Source: Sterolibacterium sp.
GTDB taxonomy: Bacteria > Pseudomonadota > Gammaproteobacteria > Burkholderiales > Rhodocyclaceae
Assembly: GCA_018062105.1 (NCBI GenBank)
Contig: JAGOSV010000017.1
Span: 1 to 41,444, forward strand
Reading direction: 5' to 3'
DNA length: 41,444 nt
The translations under genes were made by a program, and so were the position numbers. Shown here piece after piece: positions 1-8,447 of this stretch; the stretch's first letter is position 1, and every line of letters starts with the position of its first letter. The notes under the pieces are model-generated. The model was not told where the DNA came from and made no database searches. It worked only from the letters and a program-made list of their open reading frames with translations.

Positions 1-774
1 GTGTCGTGGCATGCCACTGCAGCTGCACGCCATCCTGGCGCAGATGCTCACCAAACAGCACACGGCACATCAGGCTCTGGTCGGCAAAATCCCAATGGTG
101 CGCATGCTGCTCGTTGGCCTGCCCTACACCAGAAAGAAACCGCCCGCCCTTCAAGGATAGCCCCTGCCCCGGCCAGCGCGACTGAACCCAGGCTTCCTCG
201 ACCTCGACCTGATCGTCATTCAGCACCAGGCCGGCATAGCCCCGAAAATGCTCATTGACCGGCGCCGACAACATCACCTCCGTCCCGCCCAGGCTGAAGC
301 CACGACTGCTGCCCTCCAGCGGCGCGGCCAGAAAACCATATCCTGATGCTGTGGCCGTCTGTGGCCGCGAGACATACGCCCCTGCAACAACAGGCCAACC
401 TGCGGTGACCCTGCTGCCGCTGCGCCCGCCATCACGGCGCTACCGGCATGCCCTTCCCCATGACTGTGGTCATCTCCGTCATGGTCATGTCCATCATGGC
501 CATCATGGCCGACATGCTCATGGTCATCCTGCGCACGCCCCTCTGCCACGATGTCCGTTGTTACCACCAGCGGTACCATGCCTGCTGCTCCGGGCAATGC
601 CTCTCGCGCCTCGAGCTGCTGCAGACGTGCCTCGTACTCCTGTTGCAAGGCCGCCAGCTTGCGGGCAAATTCGACACGCAAGGCTTCCGTCCCGGTGCCG
701 GCGTGAGCAGTCGTCAAAGAACCGGGCAACAACGCCCATAGGGCGAGTGCTGCCCCAAGATCGATCCGTTTCAT
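1..774 (-). pseudogene. Frameshifted, 3'-partial His-rich outer-membrane receptor-like protein
   Basis: The gene starts at ATG 774 (MKRIDLGAALALWALLPG), a clear Sec signal peptide ending near AHA. A short coiled-coil-like stretch follows (RKLAALQQEYEARLQQLEA), then a metal-binding His/Asp-rich block (HDGHDGHDHDGDDHSHGEGH) and a beta-barrel start (QVGLLLQG). The frame breaks at about position 375–385, where one missing base after CGT/CG is enough to explain it. In the next frame the protein continues convincingly to the window edge (YVSRPQTATASGYGFLAAPL, then GFSLGGTEVMLSAPVNEHFR and NEQHAHHWDFADQSLMCRVL), with no stop. I recall this continuation as typical of zinc-regulated, TonB-receptor-like outer-membrane proteins. 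It is either a real pseudogene or a sequencing error. Neighbours 856–1968 share its strand. Family identity is from memory; the frameshift itself is read from the sequence. Confidence 0.7.
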
Positions 775-855
775 GAAATTTTCCTGAAAAAGTAGACACA
801 CAAATACACCGCGCCCGCCAACCGGCAGATGCACGGAGAACCTCCACCTTCACCT

Positions 856-1155
856 TCAGGAAAATTGCGGCGGTGCCTGGCTCAGATAGGCAAGGAAAGC
901 TACCGGGCGCACAGGCGCATCGGGCAAGGCGCAGTCATGGATCGCAAATGCCGTGACCCGTGCAGGCGCAGCCGGCGTGGCGGGCAGCGCGCTGCCGCTT
1001 TGCGCGTAAGCCGCACACCAGACACAAGCCGCCTCCGGCAATCCGGCCTGCCCATCAGCGGCACTCAGATGCCCCAGGGTGTGCCACAACGCACCCCACT
1101 GCATCACCACCAGCAACAGCCACAGCACCAGCGCCCGCCACATGGCCGGCTTCAT
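856..1155 (-). CDS. DUF2946-like small exported/membrane protein
   Basis: This is a protein of about 99 aa. It has an N-terminal hydrophobic segment (MWRALVLWLLLVVMQWGALW), then HTLGHLSAADGQ, a Cys pair context (EAACVWCAAYA) and an Ala/Pro-rich tail. The layout of signal anchor, His residues and a CxxC-like pair resembles DUF2946 proteins, which often lie beside copper or zinc genes. It sits between the His-rich receptor-like gene and the DoxX-like gene on the same strand, so a metal-related role is possible but not shown. The start is uncertain: ATG 1155 is chosen because it places the hydrophobic segment at the N-terminus, but the reading frame stays open to a GTG at 1224 and no clear ribosome binding site is visible for either. 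Confidence 0.5.
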   Translation of the reverse strand: MKPAMWRALVLWLLLVVMQWGALWHTLGHLSAADGQAGLPEAACVWCAAYAQSGSALPATPAAPARVTAFAIHDCALPDAPVRPVAFLAYLSQAPPQFS

Positions 1156-1225
1156 GCGCGACAGGGCGGCAGCTACCATCGCGGCGGCTGTCAAAGACCG
1201 GCCAGCAGACCTCACAGGATGCACA

Positions 1226-1693
1226 CTACCGCACCGCCCTCTTGCCTGTGCCCATCTGGGTGCTGAGGACGATGCACACCAGCAGCGCCGCCTGCAAGAA
1301 CAGCCGGGCCGTCAGGAACGAAGGGGAAATATCGGGGAAGCGCTGCGGATGCAGCCACATCTCGACATTGGCCGGCGTCACCGCCAGCGTCAGGAAAAAC
1401 AGGCCCAAACCAGCCATCTTGCGTGTCCGGCGGGAAAGCAGCAGCAAGGCTCCGGCAATTTCCAGAACCCCGCTGACATACACCACGACCACGGCCCGTG
1501 GCCAGGACAACCACGGCGGAACAATGCTGACAAAAAAATCGGTGGCCAGAAAGTGCCCCAGACCACCAAAGAAAAACCAGCCGAAAACGATGCTCACCCC
1601 CAGCCGACGCCACGGCACCGCCCGCCCCGTCCGTTCTGCCGGTAGCACAGGCTGGGTTGGTTTGGTGTCGTTGTCGTGTCTGGTGGGGAGCAT
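1226..1693 (-). CDS. DoxX-like four-helix integral membrane protein
   Basis: This 155-aa protein has a charged N-terminus followed by four hydrophobic helices, roughly residues 33–52, 65–88, 93–110 and 128–146. These include VSIVFGWFFFGGLGHF, VVVVYVSGVLEIAGALLLL and AGLGLFFLTLAVTPANVEMW. The G-x-L-E-x-x-G pattern in helix 2 and the N-x-x-M-W-x-H near helix 3 are typical of DoxX/DoxD-like proteins. The start at 1693 has a weak AAGG upstream. It is the middle gene of a same-strand run (1968 to 856). The family call is reasonable, but no reaction can be assigned. Confidence 0.72.
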   Translation of the reverse strand: MLPTRHDNDTKPTQPVLPAERTGRAVPWRRLGVSIVFGWFFFGGLGHFLATDFFVSIVPPWLSWPRAVVVVYVSGVLEIAGALLLLSRRTRKMAGLGLFFLTLAVTPANVEMWLHPQRFPDISPSFLTARLFLQAALLVCIVLSTQMGTGKRAVR

Positions 1694-1734
1694 GAAGCGT
1701 ACCTTGTGGAGTCGTTGCGCGAGCCGCGCACTGT

Positions 1735-1968
1735 TCAGGGGCGCCAGTAATTATTGGCGGCAGCAATGGTCTGAAAATTGATGGCGATGACCTGCGAAGC
1801 TGCTGTCAGACCAGCGGCATCCTCGGCATATTGCGGGCGTAGCTTCTGCAGCACGGAAACATCCGGCTGAGTATATTTAACGCCACGCCGGCTCAGGGTA
1901 ATGGCCAGCTCGAAGCCTGCCTGGGGCGTGTCGGTAATCAGTGTCGGCAACCATGTATCGCTCATCAT
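1735..1968 (-). CDS. Small conserved-looking hypothetical protein (77 aa)
   Basis: This 77-aa protein starts MMSDTWLPTLITD and has no membrane segment or signal peptide. A purine-rich AAGAAAGGAAG lies just upstream of two adjacent ATG codons (1968 and 1965), which supports this start rather than the longer frame. It lies 41 nt upstream of the DoxX-like gene on the same strand and may be the first gene of that run. I do not recognise the family. Confidence 0.5.
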   Translation of the reverse strand: MMSDTWLPTLITDTPQAGFELAITLSRRGVKYTQPDVSVLQKLRPQYAEDAAGLTAASQVIAINFQTIAAANNYWRP

Positions 1969-2154
1969 GCTTCCTTTCTTGCGTTGATCGTTTGCGAATG
2001 GATGAAGCCATCCTCCAGCCGTGCCAGGCAAGCTGCCCGCAACAGCAGCGTGCATTCTACCCGCGCAGCTTTACAGCCTCATTGCACAACAGGCAAACCA
2101 CAGCAAACCACCGTACCGATGCTTCATGAACAGCCCATCCGACGATTCATATAG

Positions 2155-2264
2155 GGAACCGCTGATTAAATCAAATCCGTTCGGTCTGAGCCTGTCGAAG
2201 CCATTGTTTTTAAAGGTAGTGCCCTTCGACAGGCTCAGGGCGAACGGAATAAATCAGTGTTTCC
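2155..2264. repeat. MITE-like palindromic repeat, copy 1 (110 bp)
   Basis: This element of about 110 bp has imperfect terminal inverted repeats (left GGAACCGCTGATTAAATCA, right end reading inward GGAAACACTGATTTATT). A long interior palindrome is built from CCTGTCGAAG and CTTCGACAGG arms flanked by CCGTTCG/CGAACGG. A second copy, in inverted orientation and the same length, lies at 33693–33802. It carries no coding capacity and fits a non-autonomous, MITE-like element. It sits between a small minus-strand gene and the hupB promoter. Confidence 0.8.
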
Positions 2265-2386
2265 ATAGCATAACAACCGGTCAAGCTGGTAAAAAAACCA
2301 TCCACTACCACGCTTTCTGCACGGCAACCATGGCGGCAACGGGTGAAAAAAATTTGCATTTAATCCGGATGAGCGCATGCAATCCG

Positions 2387-2416
2387 TTGTCAGACGCGTA
2401 AAAGCAGGGTTAGAAT
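2387..2416 (+). promoter_or_regulatory. Sigma-70-type promoter of hupB
   Basis: TTGTCA (2387–2392) matches the -35 consensus at 5/6 positions and TAGAAT (2411–2416) matches the -10 at 5/6, with an 18-bp spacer. Transcription would start near 2423, giving a 5' leader of about 78 nt before the hupB ATG at 2501. Confidence 0.6.
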
Positions 2417-2500
2417 CGCCGCGCCCCTATCTTGTTGGGCGCAGTCGCGTTACTTCTGACTGTCAGACAGCGCATTCAAATCACACCAAAGGGAAAATCC

Positions 2501-2800
2501 ATGAACAAGTCTGAACTCATCGAAGTTGCAGCAAAGGAAGCGGATATCAGCAAGGCAGCAGCCGGCAATGCACTGGATGCCATCCTGGCTGCGATCACCA
2601 AGGCTGTTGCCAAGGGTGACACGGTTACGTTGATCGGTTTTGGCACCTTCGGTTCTTCGAAGCGCGCCGCCCGCACCGGCCGTAACCCGCAGACCGGCAA
2701 GGAAATCAAGATCGCTGCCACCACCGTGCCGAAATTCAAGGCCGGTGCTGCCTTCAAGTCGGCCGTCGCTGGCAAGAAAAAAGCCGCAGCCAAGAAATAA
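2501..2800 (+). CDS. hupB: DNA-binding protein HU-beta
   Basis: This 99-aa HU/IHF-family protein starts at [20 protein letters not shown]. It contains the signature [20 protein letters not shown] (about residues 46–65, the base of the DNA-binding arms) and ends in a Lys/Ala-rich tail ([10 protein letters not shown]). A GGGAAAA sequence lies upstream, and the strong promoter at 2387–2416 supports this start over the longer open frame. HU bends DNA and compacts the nucleoid as a dimer. In many betaproteobacteria hupB precedes ppiD, as here. The Lys-Ala tail slightly extends the usual 90-aa HU. Confidence 0.96.
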   Translation: MNKSELIEVAAKEADISKAAAGNALDAILAAITKAVAKGDTVTLIGFGTFGSSKRAARTGRNPQTGKEIKIAATTVPKFKAGAAFKSAVAGKKKAAAKK

Positions 2801-2900
2801 TCCTGCCCAGGATGCCGCGTGGCGGGCCACCGGCCACCACGCGCCCCACACGCGCTGCGGGCGGTCACCGGACCACCTTCAGCGCGTGTGTTTTTATCCG

Positions 2901-2950
2901 CCACCATCTGTCACCATTCGCCACCATTCGCCACCATTCGCCACCATTCG
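2901..2950. repeat. Short tandem repeat, 10-bp unit
   Basis: There are five consecutive 10-bp units: CCACCATCTG (degenerate), TCACCATTCG, then three exact CCACCATTCG copies. The array lies in the roughly 330-bp non-coding interval between hupB and ppiD. No tRNA or terminator is evident in that interval. Confidence 0.9.
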
Positions 2951-3130
2951 CCCAGCCCTTTGTATCGCAGCGCACCTCAGGCCACCTCTCAGACCACCCC
3001 AGGCCTTGAGCACACGATCCACAGGCTGATGACAAAATCCGGTCTGGATGAACAGCCATCCGCACGCTGCCGATGCCTGCCCCATCCCCATCCGTATCCT
3101 TGCTCCTTGCTTTCACTCCGGTAGGTTCGC

Positions 3131-5032
3131 ATGTTCGATTATGTACAAAACAATCGCAGGGCCGTCCAGTTTTTTCTGGCGCTGATCATTCTGCCCTTTG
3201 CCTTTTTCGGCATCGAGTCCTTTGTCAATCAGTCCTCCGGCGACAACATCGTGGCCGAGGTTGGCTCGGCCCGGATCACGACCCAGGAATTGCAAACAGC
3301 CGTGCGCGAACGGCAAGACCAACTGCGCCAGCAGCTGGGCCGCGACTTTCCGGCGGCCATGCTGGACACCCCCGAGCTGCGGCGCGGAGTACTGGATACC
3401 CTGATCACCCAGCGCATGCTTTTGGAGTACGCCGCAAAAGCACACCTGATCGTCGGTGATGAGCAGATCGGCCACATCATCCGCAGCGCCCCGGAATTCC
3501 AGGACGAAGGCCAGTTCTCGCGTGCCCGTTACGACAGCTTTCTGGCCACTCAGGGCATGTCTCCCCAGCAATTCGAACATCAGCTGCGCCAGCGCATGTC
3601 CTGGCAGCAGATGCTCGGTAACATTCAGGAAAGCGTGCTGGGCACGGCACCTTCTGCCAATCTGTGGATCGCTGCCTTGCAGGAAACGCGTGAAGTCAGC
3701 GAAGCACGCCTGAAACCCGAGGATTTCATCGCCCAGGTCAAGCTGGCTCCGGATGCCGCAAAAAAATACTATGACGCCAACCTGAAATCCTTTGAGTCCC
3801 CGGCTCAGCTGCGTGCCGAATACCTGACCCTCAGCCCGCAAAACCTGGCCAGCCAGATCACTGTCAGCGATACCGAAATTGCCGACTGGTATCGCAGCCA
3901 TGCCGACCGCTTCCGGCAAGGCGAAGAACGTCGGGCCAGCCATATCCTGATCCTGGCCGACAAAAGTGCCGATGCCGCCACCCTCAAGGCTGCCCAGGAC
4001 AAGGCCGCCGGCCTGCTCGCCCAACTGCGCAAAAACCCGAAGGAATTTGACACACTTGCCCGCCAGTTTTCGCAAGACCCAGGCTCGGCCGCCAAAGGCG
4101 GCGACCTGGGCTGGTTTGCCCACGGCACGATGGTCAAGCCCTTTGAAGAAGCCGCCTTCACCCTCAAGACGGATGAGATCAGCGGTCTGGTTCGTTCCGA
4201 CTTCGGCTTTCACATCCTCCACCTGACCGGCATCAAGCCCGGCCATGAGCGCCCGCTGGCCGAAGTGCGCAACGAGATCAGCGACGAAATCAAGCGCGAA
4301 TCCGCCAACAAGAAATATGCCGAACAGGCCGAATCCTTTAGCAACATGGTCTATGAGCAGCCCGACAGCCTCAAGCCGGTAGTAGAAAAATTCCACCTGA
4401 CCCTGCAAGAAAGTCCCTGGCTGGGCAAGACTGGCGGAGAAGGCCCACTGGGCAACGCCAAGCTGCTGTCGGCCCTGTTCAGCGATGATGCCATCAAGAA
4501 CCAGCGCAATACCGAAGCCGTCGAGGTTGCGCCCAACACGCTGATCTCTGCCCGCGTCAAGGAATACAAGCCGGCCACCCAGCTGGCCTTCGACAGCGTC
4601 AAGGCCGCCATCGAACAACGTCTGGTGCGCGAGGAATCTACCCGTCTGGCCCAGAAGGAAGGCGAGAGCCGCCTTGGCCAGCTCCTCAAGGGCAGCGCCC
4701 TCGCCCTGAGCTGGGGCCCGTCCCATGCGGTGTCGCGTCTGGAAAAAACCGATCTGACGGCAGATGCCCTGCGAGCCATCTTCAAGGTGGACACAGGCAA
4801 GCTCCCGGGCTACGCCGGCGCCATCGCCAACGACGGCAGCTACGTCCTCTACCGGATCAACCAGGCCAAACCGGCGACCGCCACCGGCAATGACGAAAAC
4901 ATCAAGAAGCTGCGCGAAAACTATGCCCGCGCCATTGCCGAAGAAGAAATTGCCGCCTGGCTGGATGTCGTGCGCCAGAAATATCCCTCAACCATCCACC
5001 AGACCGTGCTGGACAGCAAGGACAAGCCCTGA
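3131..5032 (+). CDS. ppiD: Peptidyl-prolyl cis-trans isomerase/periplasmic chaperone PpiD
   Basis: This 633-aa protein has the PpiD plan. A short cytoplasmic N-terminus (MFDYVQNNRRAVQ) is followed by one transmembrane anchor at about 13–33 (FFLALIILPFAFFGIESF). A SurA-type N-terminal chaperone region covers about 38–190 and a parvulin domain about 260–365 (RRASHILILADK, then GGDLGWFAHGTMVKPFEEAA and SDFGFHILHLTGI). A second, degenerate parvulin-like C-terminal region follows. It is anchored in the inner membrane facing the periplasm and assists folding of outer-membrane and secreted proteins. The length matches the family (about 620–640). It lies downstream of hupB in the usual order. The 537-aa frame on the opposite strand is a shadow. 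Confidence 0.95.
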   Translation: MFDYVQNNRRAVQFFLALIILPFAFFGIESFVNQSSGDNIVAEVGSARITTQELQTAVRERQDQLRQQLGRDFPAAMLDTPELRRGVLDTLITQRMLLEYAAKAHLIVGDEQIGHIIRSAPEFQDEGQFSRARYDSFLATQGMSPQQFEHQLRQRMSWQQMLGNIQESVLGTAPSANLWIAALQETREVSEARLKPEDFIAQVKLAPDAAKKYYDANLKSFESPAQLRAEYLTLSPQNLASQITVSDTEIADWYRSHADRFRQGEERRASHILILADKSADAATLKAAQDKAAGLLAQLRKNPKEFDTLARQFSQDPGSAAKGGDLGWFAHGTMVKPFEEAAFTLKTDEISGLVRSDFGFHILHLTGIKPGHERPLAEVRNEISDEIKRESANKKYAEQAESFSNMVYEQPDSLKPVVEKFHLTLQESPWLGKTGGEGPLGNAKLLSALFSDDAIKNQRNTEAVEVAPNTLISARVKEYKPATQLAFDSVKAAIEQRLVREESTRLAQKEGESRLGQLLKGSALALSWGPSHAVSRLEKTDLTADALRAIFKVDTGKLPGYAGAIANDGSYVLYRINQAKPATATGNDENIKKLRENYARAIAEEEIAAWLDVVRQKYPSTIHQTVLDSKDKP

Positions 5033-5040
5033 GAATATTT

Positions 5041-5092
5041 CGCCAGCGACTCCTGCCTCCTGCACTGCGTTTTGGCAGCGGAATCGCTGGCG
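5041..5092. terminator. Hairpin between convergent ppiD and MFS gene
   Basis: CGCCAGCGA (5041–5049) pairs perfectly with TCGCTGGCG (5084–5092), and an inner CTGCC/GGCAG pair extends the stem. It lies 8 bp after the ppiD stop and before the end of the convergent MFS gene. No U-tract follows, so it may be a bidirectional stabilising hairpin rather than a classical intrinsic terminator. Confidence 0.4.
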
Positions 5093-5186
5093 GCTTCCAG
5101 CTTTCAGCTTTCCTCCGGCTTCAGCGCCGGCCGCCGCTGTCTCGCAGGCATGGACATAGGACAGGCATCGCATCCACCTGCCCCGC

Positions 5187-6581
5187 TCAGGGCGAGCTCG
5201 ATTCCACCCCTGCCCGAACCGCCCGTATCTCTTCCATCGCATCCAGATCCAGATGGGTTGATTCGCGGCAGAGCGTCAAAGCCACGAGCGTGAATACCCC
5301 CAGCAGCGATAGATAGATACCCACCGAGCCCGGGCCGTATCGCTGCGCCAGCCAGGCGGCAACAAACGGCGTCAACGCCGCCCCGAGGATGGACGACAGG
5401 TTGTAGGCGATGCCCGAACCGGTGTAGCGTGTCTGCGTCGGGAACAGCTCCGGCAATAAGGCCGACATGGGGCCGAAACTCAGGCCCATCAGCGACATGC
5501 CGATACACAGGAACACCAGCAGCCGGCCGGTATTGACCTGACTGCCCGTTCCCAGATGTTCCGGTGAAAGAAACTGGCCAAAGGCCAGGCCAAACAGCAT
5601 GATGGCCAGAGTGACGGTGCGCAGGAAATTACGCCGCCCGTAACGGTCGGCAAGATAGCCGGAGAGTGGAATGAACGCCGCAAAAAACAACACGGAAATC
5701 AGCTGCAGCACCAGAAAATCACGATAGCCGATACCCAGGAAGCCCAGCTCGACCTTGCCGATGGCATAGGACAGCATCCAGGTGGTCATCACATAGAACA
5801 CCCCGTAGGTGGTGACCATGATGAACATGCCAAGCAGGACTTCACGCAGGTTGTGCTGCAGAACATGCAGCAAGGGCAGACGCAGACGCTCTCCACGCTC
5901 GACCACCCGGGCAAACAGTGGTGTTTCCTGCAGCTTGACGCGCACATACAGCCCCAGCAGAACCATGCCAATCGACAGCAGGAAGGGCAGCCGCCAGCCC
6001 CACACCAGGAACATATCCTGATGGTTGGCACTGGTCGAGTCGTATTGAAAAAAGATGGTCAGTAGCAGGAAAAATCCATTGGCCAGGATGAAGCCAAAGG
6101 GTGCCCCCAGCTGCGGCCACATAGCGGCCTGGGCACGCTTGCCGTGTTCGGCATTTTCGGTTGCCAGCAGCGCGGCACCCGACCACTCGCCGCCCAGCCC
6201 CAACCCCTGACAAAAACGCAGCACCGCCAGCAACACCGGTGCCCACAGACCAATCTGCTGATAGGTGGGCAGTAAACCAATCAGGAAGGTGGCGATACCC
6301 ATCAACAACAACGAGCCGATCAGGGTCGCCTTGCGCCCCAGCCGGTCGCCGTAATGACCGAACAGCACCGAACCGATCGGCCGCGCCACGAAGGCCACAC
6401 CAAACGTCGCCATCGAGGCCAGTAGAGCTGCTCCGGCATCGCCGCTTGGAAAAAACAGCAGGGGAAACACCGATACGGCAGCCGTGGCGTAGATGTAGAA
6501 ATCGAAAAATTCGATAGTCGTGCCGATGAGGCTGGCAATGATGATGCGCCTCCGGTTGATGCGCTCCAATGGTGTGCTCAT
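5187..6581 (-). CDS. MFS transporter, metabolite:H+ symporter type
   Basis: This 464-aa protein has 12 predicted membrane spans. Features of the metabolite:H+ symporter branch of the major facilitator superfamily are visible: GTTIEFFDFYIYATAAVSVF at TM1, GHYGDRLGRKATLIGSLL in the TM2–3 loop, RFCQGLGLGGEWSGAALLAT in TM4, and a second DRYGRRNF loop motif. Relatives include ShiA, KgtP and ProP, which carry organic acids or compatible solutes into the cell. The substrate cannot be read from the sequence. The gene is convergent with ppiD and divergent from the SDR gene at 6716. The start at 6581 gives a short basic N-terminus before TM1. Confidence 0.9.
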   Translation of the reverse strand: MSTPLERINRRRIIIASLIGTTIEFFDFYIYATAAVSVFPLLFFPSGDAGAALLASMATFGVAFVARPIGSVLFGHYGDRLGRKATLIGSLLLMGIATFLIGLLPTYQQIGLWAPVLLAVLRFCQGLGLGGEWSGAALLATENAEHGKRAQAAMWPQLGAPFGFILANGFFLLLTIFFQYDSTSANHQDMFLVWGWRLPFLLSIGMVLLGLYVRVKLQETPLFARVVERGERLRLPLLHVLQHNLREVLLGMFIMVTTYGVFYVMTTWMLSYAIGKVELGFLGIGYRDFLVLQLISVLFFAAFIPLSGYLADRYGRRNFLRTVTLAIMLFGLAFGQFLSPEHLGTGSQVNTGRLLVFLCIGMSLMGLSFGPMSALLPELFPTQTRYTGSGIAYNLSSILGAALTPFVAAWLAQRYGPGSVGIYLSLLGVFTLVALTLCRESTHLDLDAMEEIRAVRAGVESSSP

Positions 6582-6715
6582 GTCATCCCGTTCTGTGTGA
6601 GACCCGACCGGCCGGCCAGATCCAGTCTGCTATTATCCTGCAGCCATTGGGATCACGCACGGCCTCTCCTGCGCCATTCTTTCTGCCCCCGATCACCTCA
6701 ATCACCATAATCGTC

Positions 6716-7489
6716 ATGACCACACTGTCCCGCTTTTCCGGCAAAACCGCCATCATCACCGGTGCCGCCTCCGGTATCGGCCGTGCCACCGTCGTGCGCC
6801 TGGTCAGTGAAGGGGCGCACGTTCTGGGCATCGACCTGAACGTATCAGGACTGAGCGAAACACAGCAGCAGGCGCAAGCAACAGCCGCGCACGGCGGTCG
6901 TGCCGACAGCGCCGTCGCCTCGGTTGCCGATGAAGCCGCCATCCAGCGGACCTTCAACGAATTCGTGACCCATAGTGGCAAACTCGATGTGCTGATCAAC
7001 ATGGCCGGCTTCCTGCGCTCCTCGCACACCACCGACACCTCTTTATCCAGCTTCCTCGAAATCCTCCATGTCAATCTCGTCGGCACCTTCCTGTGCTGCC
7101 GCGAAGCCCTGCCGCATCTATTGAAAACCCACGGCAACATCGTTAATGCGGCATCAACCTCAGCCTACTACGGACATCCATACATGGCCGGCTACTCTGC
7201 CAGCAAGGGAGGCGTCGCCTCGATGACCCACGCATTGGCCTGGGAATATCTGAAACAGGGGGTGCGCATCAATGCCGTTGCCCCCGGTGGCATCATGACC
7301 CCCCTGGTGGAAGGCACCCCAGCGGGTTTTCCGGACAATGTAGACCTGTCACTGTTCGGCCACCTGACACCGATGACACGTTTTGGCACTCCCGAAAATG
7401 TCGCCGGCGTCATCGCCATGCTGGCCTCGGAAGACGGTGCCCACATGACTGGCGAAATCGTCCGCATCGACGGCGGTGTGCATAGCTGA
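6716..7489 (+). CDS. Short-chain dehydrogenase/reductase
   Basis: This 257-aa classical SDR carries TGAASGIGRA (TGxxxGxG cofactor site, about 14–23), an acidic residue after beta-2 (GIDLN), NMAG (the NNAG equivalent), the catalytic Ser in NAASTSAYYG, YSASKGG (YxxxK) and the C-terminal RIDGG. The Asp at the end of beta-2 suggests NAD(H) preference. ATG 6716 is preferred over the longer frame because it places the Rossmann fold at the usual distance from the N-terminus. It probably oxidises or reduces a small alcohol or ketone; the substrate is unknown. It is convergent with the CDF transporter gene. Confidence 0.9.
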   Translation: MTTLSRFSGKTAIITGAASGIGRATVVRLVSEGAHVLGIDLNVSGLSETQQQAQATAAHGGRADSAVASVADEAAIQRTFNEFVTHSGKLDVLINMAGFLRSSHTTDTSLSSFLEILHVNLVGTFLCCREALPHLLKTHGNIVNAASTSAYYGHPYMAGYSASKGGVASMTHALAWEYLKQGVRINAVAPGGIMTPLVEGTPAGFPDNVDLSLFGHLTPMTRFGTPENVAGVIAMLASEDGAHMTGEIVRIDGGVHS

Positions 7490-7513
7490 GCGTAACCGCC
7501 CCCCCTGCCTGTC

Positions 7514-8431
7514 CTACACGACATGTTCTGACGCCAGCACACACGCTGCCGGAGCATCTGCCAGTTCGATCTGCAAGGTCACATGATGGATCGCAAAACG
7601 ATGTTCGATCTCGTGTGCCAGTTGATGCAGGAAGGCATCTCCTGGATGTCCGGCCGGGCAGACCAGGTGCGCGGTCAGGGCATTCTCCGTGGTGCTCATG
7701 CCCCAGATGTGCAAATCATGTACTTCGCGCACCCCTGGCTGGGCGGCCAGGAAAACCCGCACCCCGGCTGCATCGATGCCTGCAGGCACCGCCTGCACCG
7801 CCATGCGCACGGATTCGCGCAGCAGGCCCCAGGTGCTCCAGGTGATGGCCACCACCAGCAGCAGCGTCACCAGCGGATCCAGCCACAGCCAGCCGGTCGC
7901 CATGACCAGCGCCCCGGCCACGACGACACCCAATGACACTGCGGCATCGGCCAGCATGTGCAGGTAGGCTCCCCGCACATTGAGATCATGCTGGCTGCCG
8001 GACATGAACAGCCAGGCCGTCAAGCCGTTGATGAACACGCCGCAGGCGGCCACGGCCATCACTGTCCCCCCGGCCACCGGCTGGGGAGTGGCCAGGCGCT
8101 GCCAGGCTTCCCAGGCCAGCCCGCCCGTGACCAGCAACAGCAACAGGGCATTGATCAGGGCGGCGAAGATCGACGAACCACGCAAGCCATAGGTATAACG
8201 CTCGCTGGGCCGCCGCTGCGCCAGCCAGCTCCCCACCCAGGCCAACACCAAACTCAGCACATCGCTCAGGTTATGGGTCGCATCGGCCACCAGGGCCAGC
8301 GAATGCGCCACCATGCCAAAACCATATTCGAGCGCGACGAACAACGTATTGAGCACGATGCCCAACAGAAATGCCCGGCCGTAATCATCACGACCATGAG
8401 CGTGAACATGGTCGTGCCCTCCGCTACCCAT
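7514..8431 (-). CDS. CDF-family cation efflux protein (zinc/cadmium type)
   Basis: This 305-aa protein starts MGSGGHDHVHAHGRDD, a His-rich N-terminus. It has six membrane spans with the metal-site motifs HNLSD (from DATHNLSDVLSLVLAW, TM2) and HMLADAAVSLG (TM5), the HxxxD pair of zinc-transporting cation diffusion facilitators. The cytoplasmic C-terminal dimer domain follows (VHDLHIWGMSTTENALTAH). It is an inner-membrane Zn2+ or Cd2+/H+ antiporter of the ZitB/CzcD type. The longer open frame is rejected because its extra N-terminus is the antisense of thrC. It is the last gene of the minus-strand run behind thrC. Confidence 0.92.
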   Translation of the reverse strand: MGSGGHDHVHAHGRDDYGRAFLLGIVLNTLFVALEYGFGMVAHSLALVADATHNLSDVLSLVLAWVGSWLAQRRPSERYTYGLRGSSIFAALINALLLLLVTGGLAWEAWQRLATPQPVAGGTVMAVAACGVFINGLTAWLFMSGSQHDLNVRGAYLHMLADAAVSLGVVVAGALVMATGWLWLDPLVTLLLVVAITWSTWGLLRESVRMAVQAVPAGIDAAGVRVFLAAQPGVREVHDLHIWGMSTTENALTAHLVCPAGHPGDAFLHQLAHEIEHRFAIHHVTLQIELADAPAACVLASEHVV

Positions 8432-8447
8432 GTCTGCTCCTGGCCGC

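Noticed and set aside
1-258. 85-aa open frame on the plus strand at the left edge
   Set aside because: Antisense to the second frame of the outer-membrane receptor-like gene, with shadow composition.
2801-3130. tRNA genes between hupB and ppiD
   Set aside because: Some betaproteobacteria carry tRNAs there, but no cloverleaf or T-loop sequence (GGTTCGAAT-like) was seen in this interval.
3113-4726. 537-aa open frame on the minus strand opposite ppiD
   Set aside because: It lies fully antisense to a clear ppiD, has low-complexity Gly/Leu/Phe content typical of shadow frames in GC-rich DNA, and shows no domain.
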